From NCBI GenBank assembly GCA_016795285.1, contig JAEUIC010000010.1, forward strand, positions 62,001-126,000: DNA of 64,000 nt, given 5' to 3'. Made by a program: the position numbers and the translations under genes. Origin of the DNA: Planctomycetota bacterium (GTDB taxonomy: Bacteria; Planctomycetota; B15-G4; SIAN01). The number at the start of each line of letters is the position of its first letter. Within the stretch, counting starts at the first letter, position 1. This document shows, in pieces, positions 36,547 to 45,830 of the stretch. The notes beneath the pieces were generated by a model, which saw only the letters and a list, made by a program, of their open reading frames with translations, had not been told where the DNA came from and searched no databases.

Positions 36547-37871
36547 ATGCGCCCATTCGTTCCGCTGCTCCTCGCGGTGTCGGCGACGTTCGCCGCACTG
36601 GCCAGCTGCCCCGAGGCGCGCGCGCAGGCGCCGAAGGTCGGCGAGGAGGCGCCGAGCTACGAGCTCGAATCGTGGTGCCACCTCGCCGCCGGCGCGAAGC
36701 CGCCGTCGCCCGAATCGCTGGCGGGCAAGGTGGTGCTGCTCGAGTTCTGGGGCACGTGGTGCGCGCCGTGCGTGCGCGCGATGCCGCGCATCCAGGCGCT
36801 GCACGATCGCCTGAAGGAGCGCGGCCTCGTCGTGCTCGGCATCTCCTACGAGACGGTCGAGCTCTTCGAGCCGTTCGCGAAGCGCAACGGCTGGACCTTC
36901 GCGATGGGCTCCGATCCCGCGAAGCGGGTGGTCGAGGCGTACGGCGTGAAGAGCTGGCCGACGTCGTTCGTGATCGGGGCGGACGGCAAGGTCGCGCACG
37001 TCGGCAGCCCCTACGACGTCGAGCCCGCCATCGAGAAGGCGCTCGGCCTCGAGACGTCGCCCGCGGCGCTGCTCACCGCGGCGCTGGCCGCGCTGGCGTC
37101 GAAAGACAAGAAGCGGATCGCGGACGACGTCGGAGGCCTCGCCGAGCGCACCGCGCTCGAACTCGACCTGAAGGAGTGGGCGATCGGCGCCGGCGGCGCG
37201 GCGAAGGCGGGCGGCAGCGCGGAGAAGAAGCGCTTCGACGCCGATGGCGAGCTCGATCGCCTGGCGGCCGCATGGGGCGACCCGAGCGGCAGCGCGCGCC
37301 AAGCGCTGCTCGACCGGCTGGCGAGCGAGGCGCCGACGCTCTTCGATGCCGTGCCGTGGGCCAAGAAGGCGCACGGCCGCGTCGTCCCGATCAAGAAGGC
37401 GCAGTTCACGGAGCTGCTCGCGGCGGAGCGGTGGACCGACGCGCTCGATGCCCTGTGGCTCCGCTCGCCGCCCGCGGACGTGCTGGCGACGGCGGCGCGC
37501 CACAAGGGCCTGAAGGAGCACGCGGCCGCGAAGGCGGCGGTGGCGCGGACCGAAGCGAAGCGCGGGCTCTTGTGCCAGCTCTTCGTGCTGGCCGGCCGGC
37601 AAGCGAAGGACAACGACGCCTACTGGAACGAGCTCTCCGTCTCGGGCATGCGCACCTCCCCCGACCGCAAGGCGGTGACCGGCGTGCTGCTCGCCGACGG
37701 CGATGCGACCGTCGCGAGCGTCGACTTCTACGTCGAGCGCCACCTCGCCCACGCCTTCCTGATGGAATCGCTCGCGGCGGGCAAGGCGCCGCGCTCGGCG
37801 GCCTCGCCGAGAAGATCGCCAAGGAGCGCGAGCAGCTGTCGAACGCGATCGAACGCAAGCACGGCGAATGA
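36547..37871 (+). CDS. Exported TlpA/ResA-like thioredoxin protein with apparent frameshift near 37785
   Basis: A signal peptide (about 1-27) and a TlpA-type thioredoxin domain are clear: LLEFWGTWCAPCVRAMPRIQ with the WCAPC site near residue 75 and cis-proline in VKSWPTSFVIGADGK. An Ala/Lys-rich helical extension of about 240 residues follows, of unknown role. In the first frame the sequence becomes nonsense after MESLAAGK (about 37784) and runs on to 39015 across the next gene. Shifting by -1 at that point gives GAALGGLAEKIAKEREQLSN and a stop at 37869-37871, a natural helical end. One missing G in the GCAAGGCG stretch, or a sequencing error, would explain this. No canonical slippery heptamer is present. 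Confidence 0.75.
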
Positions 37872-37903
37872 CGCCGCGCCGTCCGCCCCTCCGGAGCCAC
37901 GCC

Positions 37904-38965
37904 ATGTCCCGATCCGCCTCGACCCGCCGCTCGTTCCTGCGCCACGCCGCCGCGACCACCGCGGCGCTCTCGCTCGCCCCGCTGGCGCGGCTGCGCGCGC
38001 AGGCGGCCGTCGCGGCACCACAGGGCGCCACCCCCGCCGCCGCGCCGCTCGAGCGCCGCCGCTTCGGGCGCACCGACATGGAGGTCGCGCTGCTCGGCTT
38101 CGGCGGCGCCGAGATCGGCTACGAGCAGGCGGCGCCCGACGTGGTCGCGAAGCTGCTGAACGGCGCGCTCGACTCCGGGCTGAACGTCATCGACACGGCC
38201 GAGTGCTACCTCGAGTCGGAGACGCTGATCGGCGCCGCGGTCGGCCAGCGCAGGAAGGAGTTCTTCCTCTTCACCAAGTGCGGCCACTTCGTCGAGGGGG
38301 GCGGCTCGGCCGACTGGTCGAAGGCGGCGCTGCTGCGCTCGATCGAGCGGAGCCTGAAGCGGCTGAAGACCGAGACGGTCGACCTCGTGCAGCTCCACTC
38401 CTGCTCGCTCGAGGAGCTGAAGAAGGGCGAGTGCATCGAGGCGCTCGAGGCGGCGAAGCAGCAGGGGAAGACGCGCTACATCGGCTACAGCGGCGACTCG
38501 GCCGCGGCGCGCTACGCGGTCGAGTGCGGCCGCTTCGACTCGCTGCAGACCTCGATCAACCTGTGCGACCAGGAGTGCATCGAGCTCACGCTGCCGCTCG
38601 CCGCCGAGAAGGGGATGGGCGTGATCGCCAAGCGGCCGATCGCCAACGCGGTGTGGCGCCACGACGCGGCGCCGAGCAACGGCTACCACCTCGAGTACTG
38701 GAAGCGGCTGCAGGAGCTGCGCTACGACTTCGCCTTCGGCGAGGCGAGGAAGCGCGAGGACGCCGACGGGCCGGCCGGCATCGCGATGCGCTTCACGGCG
38801 ATGCAGCCGGGCGTCGACGTGCTGATCGTCGGCACCACCAAGCCCGAGCGCTGGAAGCAGAACGCCGAACTGCTGCGTGCCGGCGCCCTGCGGAAGGAGC
38901 AGGCCGAAGCGATCCGCGCGCGCTGGAAGGCGGTCGCGAAGGCCGACTGGACTGGGCAGACGTGA
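37904..38965 (+). CDS. Tat-exported aldo/keto reductase
   Basis: This 353-residue protein starts at ATG 37904 with CGGAG seven bases upstream. It has a twin-arginine signal (STRRSFLRHAAATTAALSLA), so it would fold with cofactor in the cytoplasm before export. The AKR barrel shows RRRFGRTDMEVALLGFGG, catalytic Asp and Tyr in VIDTAECY, catalytic Lys in FLFTKCGHF and the QLHS segment; a late VLIVGTTKPERWKQN binds the cofactor end. Planctomycetes carry many exported AKRs of this kind, thought to act with sugar-acid or keto-sugar metabolism. It follows the TlpA-like gene closely and is probably cotranscribed. Confidence 0.92.
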   Translation: MSRSASTRRSFLRHAAATTAALSLAPLARLRAQAAVAAPQGATPAAAPLERRRFGRTDMEVALLGFGGAEIGYEQAAPDVVAKLLNGALDSGLNVIDTAECYLESETLIGAAVGQRRKEFFLFTKCGHFVEGGGSADWSKAALLRSIERSLKRLKTETVDLVQLHSCSLEELKKGECIEALEAAKQQGKTRYIGYSGDSAAARYAVECGRFDSLQTSINLCDQECIELTLPLAAEKGMGVIAKRPIANAVWRHDAAPSNGYHLEYWKRLQELRYDFAFGEARKREDADGPAGIAMRFTAMQPGVDVLIVGTTKPERWKQNAELLRAGALRKEQAEAIRARWKAVAKADWTGQT

Positions 38966-38977
38966 GGCCGACCGGGC

Positions 38978-39535
38978 TCATCGCGTCGAGCTCTCGAGGC
39001 TCGAGTCGGAGGTGATGCTGAAGACGAACTCCAGGTACTCGACGCCCGCCTTCCCGAGCAGCTCGAGGAGCGCTGCCGTCGACGCTTGCATGGCCGCCTG
39101 CGGGTCGGAGTGGCGGCGCTCGATTTCGAGCAGCGTGGCGTAGATCGGCTTCACCTTCTCGATCGCGTCGCGGTCCGCCGCGCGCCGGCTCGAGTGGTAG
39201 CCGACCAGCTTCCCGGCGGCATCCCAGCTCGGCGTGACGTGCGCGAAGACCCAGTACTCGTCGCCGGAACGGGCGAGGTTCAGGACGTAGGCGAAGATCT
39301 CCTCGCCCTTGCCGATCGTGTCCCACAGGAGCTTGAAGACGCAGCGCGGCATCGCCGGATGGCGGATGATGCTGTGCGGCGCGCCGACCAGCTCGCGCTC
39401 CGAGTAGCCGGAGACGCGCTGGAAGACGCGGTTGGCGTAGGTGATGACGCCCTTGCAGTCCGTCTTGCTGACGATCAGCTCATCCTCGCCGAACGTGATG
39501 ACTCGTCCGGTCGGGACGATCGAGCTCCGGGGCAT
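38978..39535 (-). CDS. Aer-type PAS domain protein
   Basis: This 185-residue soluble protein consists of one PAS domain (about 15-125) of the redox-aerotaxis type: VSKTDCKGVITYANRVFQRV, HSIIRHPAMPRCVFKLLWDT and GDEYWVFAHVTPSWD. A short helical C-terminus follows. There is no output domain, so it must signal by protein contact. AGGAG lies eight bases before ATG 39535. It converges on the aldo/keto reductase with a gap of 12 bases. A chemotaxis link is suggested by the chemoreceptors in this window, but they are 30 kb away. Confidence 0.87.
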   Translation of the reverse strand: MPRSSIVPTGRVITFGEDELIVSKTDCKGVITYANRVFQRVSGYSERELVGAPHSIIRHPAMPRCVFKLLWDTIGKGEEIFAYVLNLARSGDEYWVFAHVTPSWDAAGKLVGYHSSRRAADRDAIEKVKPIYATLLEIERRHSDPQAAMQASTAALLELLGKAGVEYLEFVFSITSDSSLESSTR

Positions 39536-39843
39536 CGGGCACTCCTCGCGTCGACTCGCTCGAAACCGAGGAGCGGGTCCGGTGGGTTCCCTATCGAGCG
39601 GCGCACGCGCGCAGGCTGAGCCTCGCGTCTCCGCGCGGCGAACGGCCGCCACGGGTGCACGGGAGGATTCCCCGCGCATGGCGTCGCCTTCCCGCGGCCT
39701 GAGTCCGGCCGGCGTCCGTCGCGGTTCGGCGCGCCGGGCGGACCGCGACGGCGACGGGCCACGCGCCGCCCCCCCTTCCGGAGGAAGCGCCGATATCCTG
39801 CGCCGCCCGCGCGACCGCTCCCTGCTCCCCGCTCCGGGATCCC

Positions 39844-42576
39844 ATGCCGCTGCCCGCCGGTGCCAAGCTGTCGTTCTACGAGCTCCTCGCCCCGCTCGGC
39901 GCGGGGGCGATGGGCGAGGTCTATCGCGCGAAGGACACGAAGCTCGGCCGCGAGGTGGCGATCAAGGTGCTGCCGCCCCACTTCGCCGAGGATGCCGAGC
40001 GGTTGAAGCGGTTCGGCCGCGAGGCGACCACGCTCGCCTCGCTGAACCACCCGAACGTCGCGCAGATCTTCGGCGTCGACGAGGTCGACGGCCTCTGCTT
40101 CCTCGTGCTCGAGCTCGTGCCCGGCGAGTCGCTCGAGGAGCGGCTGAAGCGCGGGCCGCTGCCGATCGCCGAGGCGATCGACGTCGGCCGGCAGATCGCC
40201 GAGGGGCTCGAGGCGGCGCACGAAGCGGGCGTGATCCATCGCGACTTGAAGCCCGCCAACGTCCGCCTCACGCCCGACGGCAAGGTGAAGGTGCTCGACT
40301 TCGGGCTCGCCAAGCCGGCGCGCGAGGCGGGCGACACGAAGAGCTCGACCGACAGCGTGCTCTCGACCGAGGCGGGCCGCCTGCTTGGCACGCCGACCTA
40401 CATGGCGCCCGAGCAGGCGCGCGGCAAGGCGATCGATCGACGCGTCGACCTCTGGGCCTTCGGCTGCGTCCTCTACGAGTGCCTCACCGCGCAGCGCGCC
40501 TTCGCCGGCGAGTCGCTGACCGACGTGCTCGCCGCCGTGATCGAGCGCGAGCCCGACCTCGAGAAGTTGCCGGCCGCCACGCCGCCGCGCGTGCGCGCGC
40601 TGATCGAGCGTTGCCTGCGCAAGGACGCGAAACTGCGGCTGCAGGCGATCGGCGAGGCGCGGATCGCGCTGGCGAGCGGCGAGCCGCCGCGCGACGCGCT
40701 GCACGAGTTCGGCGGCGCGGCACTCTCTCGCGCGCGCCGCGGTCGCCGCGAGCTCCTGCCCTGGATCGCGGGCGCGACGATCGCGCTCCTCGGCGCGACT
40801 TCGCCCTATTGGACGGGGCGCGCCGATCGCGCTTCGGGCGCTGCGCGCGACCACGCGCCGGTGGTCCGCTTCACGATCACGCCGCCGCCGGGCTGCACGC
40901 TCACCGCCAACCTCGGGCGACGCACCAACCTCGCCGTGAGCCCCGCCGGCGACCGGATCGTCTTCGCCGCCGAGAAGGAGGCGCAGAGCGTCCTCTGCAT
41001 GCGCGAGATCGGCCGCCTCGAAGCGCGCGTGCTGCCCCACACCGAGGGGGCGTCGAGTCCCTGCTTCTCGCCCGACGGCCGCTGGATCGCATTCCTCGCC
41101 GAGTCGACGCTGCTCAAGATGCCGGCGGATGGCGGGCCGACGCAGACGCTCTCCGACGCGACGGTCGACCAAGGCGTCGCATGGACCGACGACGGCTCGA
41201 TCGTCTGGTGCGACGGGGCGAACGGAGCGTGGCGAGTGAGCGCGAGCGGCGGGACTCCGGCGCTCTTCGCGAGGACCGGCCCCGGTGTGAAGACCGTCGA
41301 CGGCGAGACGACGGTGCTCGGGCTGCTCGCCCCGCTGGCGATCCCGGGCGCGAGCTACGTCCTCGCCTGCGCGTGGGACGGATTCACGACGGAGGACTAC
41401 CACCTCGTCTCGATCTCGCTCGCCGACGGGAAGTTGCGCAGCGTGCTCCGCGTCGCGACGGAGCCGCGCCTGCTCGCTCCCGACCGACTGCTCTTCACGC
41501 GCGGCTCGACGGTGATGACGGTGGGATTCGATCGGGAGCGGGGCGTCGCGGTGGGCGAAGCGACCGTCGCGCTCGACCCGGTGCGGACCGATCTCTGGAC
41601 CGACAGCGCTTGCATCGCGGCGTCGACGAGCGGCGCGTTCACCTACATCCCCGGCGGACGGCTCGGCAGCGGGCGACGCCTGATCCGCGTCGAGGAGTCG
41701 GGCGCGAGCTCGCCGCTGCTCGACGGCACGGACAACTACTACGGCGAACCGGTCATCGCTCCGGACGGGCGACGAGCGGTGCTGGCCACGCTGCGCAAGA
41801 AGGTCGAGCTGTGGGTGCTCGACCTCGAGCGACGCTCGCTCTCGTCGCTGACGTCGCGCGGGGAGAACTACTCCCCGGCGTGGTCGAGGGACGGAGCGAG
41901 GATCGTCACGGCGTACACCGACGCGACGGGGGTGACGAGCCTCGCGCGCTGGCCCGCGAGAGGCGGCGAGCCGGAGATCGTCGCGTCGGACATCGGCTCG
42001 TCGTGCCTCCCGCAGCAGGAGCTGCCCGACGGGTCGGGAGTGCTGGTTCGCAGGGCCGTCGGCGACGCGGCCGGCGACGAGAACCTCGAGATCTACAGCT
42101 ACGCCGAGCGCTCCTTCACCCCCGTGCGCAACCGTCCGGCCAAGGAGCTGATGGGCAGCGTCTCGCCCGACGGGCAGTGGCTCGTCTACTGCTCGGAGGA
42201 GTCGGGGCGCCGCCAGGTCTACGTCGGGGCATTGCGCGGCGACGGCCCGAACCTGCAGGTCTCGGCCGACGGCGGCACGCAGCCGCGCTTCTCGCACGAT
42301 GGCAAGCGCGTCTACTTCCTCGACGCGCTCTACGCGATGTGGAGCGCGGAGCTCCTCCCCGAGGGGAAGGAGTTGCGCGTCGCTCCGGCGGTGAAGCTCT
42401 TCGACTGCCTGCGCGCGGGAGCGGCCGAGTCGATGCTCGACTTCGCCGGCTACGGCGTGCTGCCGGACGGGAGCTTCGCGATGGTCGAGCGGGCGGCGTG
42501 GGAGGAGGAGCCGCTCGTGATCCACGTCGTGCTGAACTGGGCCGAGGAGCTGCGCGCGAAGGTGGCGGGCCGCTAG
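39844..42576 (+). CDS. Membrane serine/threonine kinase with TolB/WD40-like propeller
   Basis: This 910-residue protein has a Hanks-type kinase at 1-270: LGAGAMGEVYRAKD with the Gly loop, catalytic Lys in REVAIKVLPPHF, catalytic loop VIHRDLKPANVRL, DFGLAKP and APEQARG. One transmembrane helix (about 300-320, LLPWIAGATIALLGATSPYW) leads to an extracytoplasmic beta-propeller with repeats such as CFSPDGRWIAFLAES, SVSPDGQWLVYCSEE and RFSHDGKRVYFLDA. The propeller is likely the sensor. A TATCCT -10-like element lies at 39794-39799. The next genes are an ECF-like sigma factor and a second kinase on the same strand, probably one regulatory cassette. Confidence 0.94.
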   Translation: MPLPAGAKLSFYELLAPLGAGAMGEVYRAKDTKLGREVAIKVLPPHFAEDAERLKRFGREATTLASLNHPNVAQIFGVDEVDGLCFLVLELVPGESLEERLKRGPLPIAEAIDVGRQIAEGLEAAHEAGVIHRDLKPANVRLTPDGKVKVLDFGLAKPAREAGDTKSSTDSVLSTEAGRLLGTPTYMAPEQARGKAIDRRVDLWAFGCVLYECLTAQRAFAGESLTDVLAAVIEREPDLEKLPAATPPRVRALIERCLRKDAKLRLQAIGEARIALASGEPPRDALHEFGGAALSRARRGRRELLPWIAGATIALLGATSPYWTGRADRASGAARDHAPVVRFTITPPPGCTLTANLGRRTNLAVSPAGDRIVFAAEKEAQSVLCMREIGRLEARVLPHTEGASSPCFSPDGRWIAFLAESTLLKMPADGGPTQTLSDATVDQGVAWTDDGSIVWCDGANGAWRVSASGGTPALFARTGPGVKTVDGETTVLGLLAPLAIPGASYVLACAWDGFTTEDYHLVSISLADGKLRSVLRVATEPRLLAPDRLLFTRGSTVMTVGFDRERGVAVGEATVALDPVRTDLWTDSACIAASTSGAFTYIPGGRLGSGRRLIRVEESGASSPLLDGTDNYYGEPVIAPDGRRAVLATLRKKVELWVLDLERRSLSSLTSRGENYSPAWSRDGARIVTAYTDATGVTSLARWPARGGEPEIVASDIGSSCLPQQELPDGSGVLVRRAVGDAAGDENLEIYSYAERSFTPVRNRPAKELMGSVSPDGQWLVYCSEESGRRQVYVGALRGDGPNLQVSADGGTQPRFSHDGKRVYFLDALYAMWSAELLPEGKELRVAPAVKLFDCLRAGAAESMLDFAGYGVLPDGSFAMVERAAWEEEPLVIHVVLNWAEELRAKVAGR

Positions 42577-42609
42577 GCCGCCCTCGCTGGCCGCCGGAAG
42601 GGGGATCGC

Positions 42610-43251
42610 GTGGCGCAGGTTCGACCGAACGAGGAGGCGGAGCTCCCGCCCCACCGCGATCCGCGCCGCTTCGACGCGCTGATCGAGAGCGTCTCTCCCG
42701 ATTCGCTGCTCGTCGTCATCGAGCGCAGCATGGGGCCGGCGCTGCTCGCGGCCTGCTCGCCCGAGGACCTCTGGCAGGAGACGCTCGCGGTGGCGTGGCG
42801 CGACCGCGAGCAGCATGCGTGGACCGGTCCGCGCGACTACCGGACCTGGCTCATCACGCTGGCGCGCAACCGCATCCGCGACTTGGCGCGCACGCTGTCG
42901 CGCGAGAAGCGCGGCGGCGGCGAGCGGCCGCTGCTCTTCTCGGGTCTCGAGTTCGGCGCCGTGTCGGGCCTGGAGCAGCTGCTGCCCGCCGGCTCCACCA
43001 CGCCAAGCCGCATCGTCGGCACGCGCGAGCGGGCGCGCTTGATGCAGGAGGCGCTCGCCGGGCTGCCCGCGGAACTCGGCGACGTCGTGCGCCTCCACCT
43101 CTTCGACGAGCAGACGATGGAAGCGGTCGCGGCGACGCTCGCGATCACGGTCGACCAGGCGTGGTACCGCTTCCGCAAGGGCTCGGCGCTCTACGCCCGG
43201 CGGCTCGCCTTGCTGCGCTCGCAGTCGCTGCAGGGGAAGCCGGGGTCGTGA
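42610..43251 (+). CDS. ECF-like RNA polymerase sigma factor linked to protein kinases
   Basis: This 213-residue protein starts at GTG 42610 with AAGGGGG six bases upstream. Region 2 is visible in ALLAACSPEDLWQETLAVAW and RDYRTWLITLARNRIRDLAR (about 50-100), and region 4 in LAGLPAELGDVVRLHLFDEQ followed by a helix-turn-helix (TMEAVAATLAITVDQAWYRF). No anti-sigma factor is adjacent; instead kinases flank it on both sides, as in planctomycete ECF groups controlled by phosphorylation. Its stop overlaps the second kinase start (GTGA), implying translational coupling. Confidence 0.9.
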   Translation: MAQVRPNEEAELPPHRDPRRFDALIESVSPDSLLVVIERSMGPALLAACSPEDLWQETLAVAWRDREQHAWTGPRDYRTWLITLARNRIRDLARTLSREKRGGGERPLLFSGLEFGAVSGLEQLLPAGSTTPSRIVGTRERARLMQEALAGLPAELGDVVRLHLFDEQTMEAVAATLAITVDQAWYRFRKGSALYARRLALLRSQSLQGKPGS

Positions 43252-45752
43252 GCGACGCGCCGCCCGTCGCCGACGACGCCGCCTTCCCGCCCTCCTCCGA
43301 CGAGGCGTGGCTCGACCGCCTGTTCGGCCGCCTCGTCGATGCGCTCGGCCGCGCGCAGGCGATCGACCTCGACCCGCTGGTGGCCGAGCGCCCCCATCTG
43401 CGCGCGCAAGCGGTCGAGCTGCTGGCGCTGGCGCGCGAAGTGGCGCTGGTGCGGCCGGTCGAGCGGCCCCTCATCGCCGGCTACGAGCTGCTCGCGGAGC
43501 TCGGCCGCGGCGGCATGGGCACGGTCTACTTGGCGCTGCAGCAGCCGCTCGGGCGGCGCGTCGCGCTCAAGATCCTGCCGCCGACCGTCGCCGCCAGCGC
43601 GCGCCGCCGCGAACGGTTCCTGCGCGAGGCGCGCGCCGTCGCGAGCCTCGAGCACGAGTCGATCGTGCGGCTCTTCGAGGCGGGCGAGAGCGACGGCGTC
43701 CCCTACTTCTCGATGGAGTGGATCGCGGGCGAGACGGTCGCCGCGCGGCTCGCGCAGCTGCGCGCGCGCGGCGCGACGGCAGCGACGCTCTCCGGCGCCG
43801 ACCTCGGCCGCGCGCGAAGCGAGAGCTGGCCGCGCGCCGTCGCAGAGCTGCTGCTCGAGTTGGCCGGCGCGCTCGACCACGCCCACGCGCGCCGCGTCGT
43901 CCATCGCGACGTGAAGCCCTCGAACGTGCTGCTGCGCCCCGACGGCCGCGCGCTGCTCTTCGACTTCGGCCTCGCGAGCGTCGAAGCGGAGGCGACGCTG
44001 ACCGAGAGCGGCGGTTTCCTCGGCACGCCCCACTACGCCTCGCCCGAGCAGGCGACCGGCCACGCCGACCTCGACGCGCGCAGCGACCTCTTCTCGCTCG
44101 GCGCGATGGCCTACGAGCTGCTCACGCTCGCGCCTCCCTTCGCCGGCCCGACGCTGCAGGCGATCTTGCAGGCGGTGCGCGAGCGCGAGCCGGCGCCGCT
44201 CGCCGCGCAGCGCCACGTGCCGCGCGACCTCGCGACGATCGTCACCACGCTGCTCGCGAAGGAGCCGGCGCACCGCTACCTCTCCGCCGCCGCGCTCGCC
44301 GACGACCTCTCCCGCTTCCTCGCCGGCGAGCCGATCGTCGCGCGCCCCGCCGGCCCGCTCGAGCGCGCCTGGCGCTTCGCGCGCCGCCGGCCGGCGCTCG
44401 CCACGGCGCTCGCGCTGGCGCTGCTCCTCTTCGGCGGCGGCCCGACCACGCTCTGGCTGCTGCAGCGCGGCGCGACCCGGCGCATCGAGGCGGCGCTCCG
44501 CACCTCGCAGGAGCACGCAAGCTTGCTGGCGGGGATCCTCGAGTCGATCGACCCCGGCGTCGACGGCCGCGAGGTGACCGCCTTCGCGCTGCTGACGCGC
44601 GCCGCCGACCAGCTCGAGCGCAACTACGTCGACCAGCCCGAGGTGCGCGCCGCGATGCAGCACACGCTCGCCGCCAGCTTCGTCAAGCTCGGGGAGCTCG
44701 AGCGCGCCCGCCCGCTGCTCGAGGCGGCGCTCGCCACGTGGCGCGCGCGCGCCGGCGACGACGACCCGCGCACCATCGCGGTGCGCATCGACCACGCGGT
44801 GCTCGAGCTCCAGTCGGGCCATCCGCAGCTCGCGCTCGACCTGCTCCTGCCGGTCGAACGGTGGTTCGAGGCGCGCGGCGAGACGGCGTCGCGCGCGTGG
44901 TGCGACACGCAAGCGACGCTCGCGGCGGCCCTCGCGGGGCTCGATCGCAACGACGAAGCGATCGAGAAGCTCACGGCGGCGATCGCGGTGGCCGAGCGGT
45001 CGCTGCGCTCGCGCGACCGCGCCACGCTCACCTTGCGCCACAACCTCGCGATCTCCCTCTACGAGTCGGGCCGCACCGACGAGGCGATCGAGCAGCTCGA
45101 GGCGACCTGGCGCGACCGCGCGCAGACGCTCGGGCCGGACGACCACGAGACGCTCGCTTCGTTGGCGATGCTGCCGCAGCTGCTCGGGGCGGCAGGACGC
45201 GCCGACGAGGCGTTCGCGCGCAGCGAGGAGGCGATCGAACGGCTGCGCCGCGTGCTGGGCGAGACGAGCCCGGTGACGCTGGTCGCGCGCCACAACCACG
45301 CCGGCCTGCTGGTCGGGCGCGACGATCTCGAAGGGGCCGAGGCGCTGCAGCGCGAGGTGGTGGCGCTGGTCGCCGATCACCTCGCCGTCGACGACGTGAT
45401 GGCGCTCGATCGGCAGTACCAGCTGCTGGTGATCCTGACCATGCGCGGCAAGTGGGAGGAGGCGGCGCGCGATGCCGTCGCGCACCACGCCGCGTGGTGC
45501 CGGGCGCTCGGTCGCGACCACCTCTCGACCCGCATGGCGCGCCACATCGCGGCGCTCGCGCTGCAGGGGGCCGGACGCGCCGGCGAGGCGATCGCGCTGC
45601 TCGAAGCGGAGCGGACGGGCGACCCGCGCGACGATCGGCAGCGCGCCCTCGACGACCCCGAGTGGGCCGAGGACCTCGCGATCCTTCTCGAGCGCGCCGG
45701 CCGCAAGGGCGAGTCGGAGGCGCTGCGCGCGCTGCTGCCGGCCGGCGATTGA
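43248..45752 (+). CDS. Serine/threonine kinase with C-terminal TPR sensor
   Basis: This 834-residue protein starts at GTG 43248 inside the sigma-factor stop. After an acidic helical N-terminus of about 75 residues the kinase domain shows LGRGGMGTVYLAL, Lys in RRVALKILPPTV, VVHRDVKPSNVLLRPDGRAL, DFGLASVEAEA and ASPEQATGHADL. A transmembrane helix (about 380-400) precedes an extracytoplasmic array of kinesin-light-chain-like TPRs to the C-terminus (e.g. LRHNLAISLYESGRTDEAIE). The order is typical of planctomycete kinases that regulate the neighbouring ECF sigma factor. The stop overlaps a hairpin shared with the converging repeat-peptide gene. Confidence 0.94.
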   Translation: MSDAPPVADDAAFPPSSDEAWLDRLFGRLVDALGRAQAIDLDPLVAERPHLRAQAVELLALAREVALVRPVERPLIAGYELLAELGRGGMGTVYLALQQPLGRRVALKILPPTVAASARRRERFLREARAVASLEHESIVRLFEAGESDGVPYFSMEWIAGETVAARLAQLRARGATAATLSGADLGRARSESWPRAVAELLLELAGALDHAHARRVVHRDVKPSNVLLRPDGRALLFDFGLASVEAEATLTESGGFLGTPHYASPEQATGHADLDARSDLFSLGAMAYELLTLAPPFAGPTLQAILQAVREREPAPLAAQRHVPRDLATIVTTLLAKEPAHRYLSAAALADDLSRFLAGEPIVARPAGPLERAWRFARRRPALATALALALLLFGGGPTTLWLLQRGATRRIEAALRTSQEHASLLAGILESIDPGVDGREVTAFALLTRAADQLERNYVDQPEVRAAMQHTLAASFVKLGELERARPLLEAALATWRARAGDDDPRTIAVRIDHAVLELQSGHPQLALDLLLPVERWFEARGETASRAWCDTQATLAAALAGLDRNDEAIEKLTAAIAVAERSLRSRDRATLTLRHNLAISLYESGRTDEAIEQLEATWRDRAQTLGPDDHETLASLAMLPQLLGAAGRADEAFARSEEAIERLRRVLGETSPVTLVARHNHAGLLVGRDDLEGAEALQREVVALVADHLAVDDVMALDRQYQLLVILTMRGKWEEAARDAVAHHAAWCRALGRDHLSTRMARHIAALALQGAGRAGEAIALLEAERTGDPRDDRQRALDDPEWAEDLAILLERAGRKGESEALRALLPAGD

Positions 45753-45785
45753 CCGCGCCCCGCGCGGGCGGCGCGAGGCGCGGTC
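45751..45785. terminator. Bidirectional hairpin between kinase and repeat-peptide gene A
   Basis: GACCGCGCC (45751-45759) pairs perfectly with GGCGCGGTC (45777-45785) around a 17-base GC loop. It begins in the kinase stop codon and lies downstream of repeat-peptide gene A on the other strand. An identical pair of arms follows gene B (46274-46308). Confidence 0.6.
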
Positions 45786-45830
45786 GTCACGACTCGTCGA
45801 GCGGGCGAAGGGGGCCCCGCTCCGGCGACC

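Noticed and set aside
36547..39015. An 822-residue protein continuing through the aldo/keto reductase gene
   Set aside because: After about 37785 the frame is low-complexity and overlaps a well-supported gene in another frame; a one-base shift gives a sensible end.
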